Assembly: GCF_019049625.1 (NCBI RefSeq)
Contig: NZ_JAFMOY010000133.1
Span: 496,001 to 560,000, forward strand
DNA length: 64,000 bases
Direction: 5' to 3'
Source: Rahnella ecdela
GTDB lineage: Bacteria > Pseudomonadota > Gammaproteobacteria > Enterobacterales > Enterobacteriaceae
Translations under genes and position numbers: made by a program
The notes under the pieces: model-generated
The model's input: the letters and a program-made list of their open reading frames with translations, nothing else
What the model was told of the DNA's origin: nothing
Database searches by the model: none
In this document: in pieces, positions 63,151 through 64,000 of the stretch
Position numbering within the stretch: position 1 is the stretch's first letter
Layout of the letters: each line of letters begins with the position of its first letter

Positions 63151-64000
63151 GATGTTCTTCACCTTTCTTTACTGGTTGCAGCTTTTGATCAGCCAATTTA
63201 CGGGCCACTCTGCCGACATTACCGGCGCCCTGCACCAGAACTAAATCGTCACCTTCGAGGATCTGCGCCAGACTTTCCGGCACGGCTTCAATATCAGAAA
63301 CCAAAATCGGATCCAACTTCCCGCGCGCACGAATGGTGCGGCAAAGCGAGCGGCTGTCTGCTCCCGGGATTGGCGCTTCGCCCGCCGGATACACATCCAG
63401 CATGATCAGCACATCAACCTGAGACAACACGTTCGCGAAATCGTCGTACAAATCACGGGTACGCGTATAACGGTGCGGCTGGAAAATCATCACCAGACGC
63501 TTGTTCGCCCAGCCAGCGCGTGCCGCTTTGATCGTTGCATCAACTTCCGTCGGATGATGACCGTAATCATCAACCAGCATGGCGCTGCCGGTTTTGCCGT
63601 TCACGTTATCCAGCGCATATTCGCCCAGGAAATCGAAACGACGTCCTGTTCCCTGGAAACCTGCCAGTGCGCGAAGAATAGCGTCATCACAGATCCCTTC
63701 GTCTGACGCAACGGCCACGGCGGCTGCGGCATTCAGGGCGTTATGACGACCCGGCGCATTCAGCGTCACGCTAATGAGCGGCAAGTCCTGACGGCGGAGG
63801 GTGAAGTGCCCCTGCGCGCCGACCTGACGATAATTTTCGATAATCACATCAGCGTCTTCGCTGAAACCGTAAGTCGTCATATGACGGCCCACGCGCGGGA
63901 TCAACTCGCGGATCACCGGATCATCAATACACATCACTGCTCGTCCGTAGAATGGCAGGTTGTGCAGGAAATTAATGAACGTCTGCTTCAGGATTTCAAA
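63143..64000 (-). CDS. murC: UDP-N-acetylmuramate-L-alanine ligase (partial, C-terminal part)
   Basis: Adds L-alanine to UDP-MurNAc. The last 286 codons are present; the gene runs off the right edge, and the frame is open to base 64000 ([20 protein letters not shown] at the edge matches E. coli MurC). Mur ligase features include [44 protein letters not shown] and QGAGNVG. It overlaps ddlB by 8 bases, as in E. coli. Confidence 0.96.
   Translation of the reverse strand, partial: FEILKQTFINFLHNLPFYGRAVMCIDDPVIRELIPRVGRHMTTYGFSEDADVIIENYRQVGAQGHFTLRRQDLPLISVTLNAPGRHNALNAAAAVAVASDEGICDDAILRALAGFQGTGRRFDFLGEYALDNVNGKTGSAMLVDDYGHHPTEVDATIKAARAGWANKRLVMIFQPHRYTRTRDLYDDFANVLSQVDVLIMLDVYPAGEAPIPGADSRSLCRTIRARGKLDPILVSDIEAVPESLAQILEGDDLVLVQGAGNVGRVARKLADQKLQPVKKGEEHHV

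Overview
This window is a stretch of core chromosome from a gamma-proteobacterium of the order Enterobacterales. Nearly every protein matches its Escherichia coli counterpart over its full length, and the gene order follows the E. coli region from fhuACD through panBCD, the PDH complex and mutT-secA to the dcw cell-division cluster. Differences from E. coli (qseBC beside panB, a DUF721 gene beside secM, no gcd between hpt and cueO, an extra GPH transporter/GH43 pair, a long PcnB) point to the Yersiniaceae side of the order (Rahnella/Serratia-like). That placement is an inference from memory of gene content, not a database result. I saw no rRNA, tRNA, insertion sequence, prophage or CRISPR array.

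Layout. 1-3.9 kb: ferric hydroxamate uptake (fhuA-fhuC-fhuD, minus strand) under a Fur-like box. 3.9-9.2 kb: mrcB (PBP1b) and hrpB. 9.3-14.5 kb, plus strand: thpR, sfsA, dksA, gluQ, pcnB, folK; pcnB appears to start at AUU, as in E. coli, and carries a long disordered insertion. 14.5-16.6 kb: a QseBC two-component system with a QseB/PmrA-type box. 16.7-18.9 kb: pantothenate genes panB-panC-panD. 18.9-22.2 kb: the YadGH ABC exporter, carbonic anhydrase can, and hpt. 22.3-24 kb: cueO behind a textbook CueR promoter. 24.1-26.4 kb: yacC and the spermidine genes speE-speD. 26.4-28.7 kb: an AT-rich leader with an orphan outer-membrane beta-barrel gene, and a YddG-like exporter. 28.7-32.8 kb: yacL, acnB and a divergent IprA-like regulator.

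32.9-40.1 kb holds the pyruvate dehydrogenase locus (pdhR-aceE-aceF-lpdA) with a perfect PdhR operator. 40.4-44.5 kb: aroP with paired TyrR boxes, then a GPH sugar transporter coupled to a GH43 glycosidase. 44.6-50.5 kb: ampD-ampE, nadC, and the type IV pilus genes ppdD-hofB-hofC. 50.6-53.9 kb: guaC, coaE-zapD-yacG, mutT. 54-57.9 kb: secM-secA, with a divergent DUF721 (DciA-like) gene. 57.9-64 kb: lpxC, ftsZ, ftsA, ftsQ, ddlB and a partial murC, in the usual dcw order on the minus strand.

I did not find an obviously new multi-gene system. The points most worth checking are the altered SecM arrest peptide, the DUF721 gene in an organism expected to use DnaC, the PcnB insertion, the orphan outer-membrane protein with its repeat-containing AT-rich leader, and the GPH/GH43 pair.
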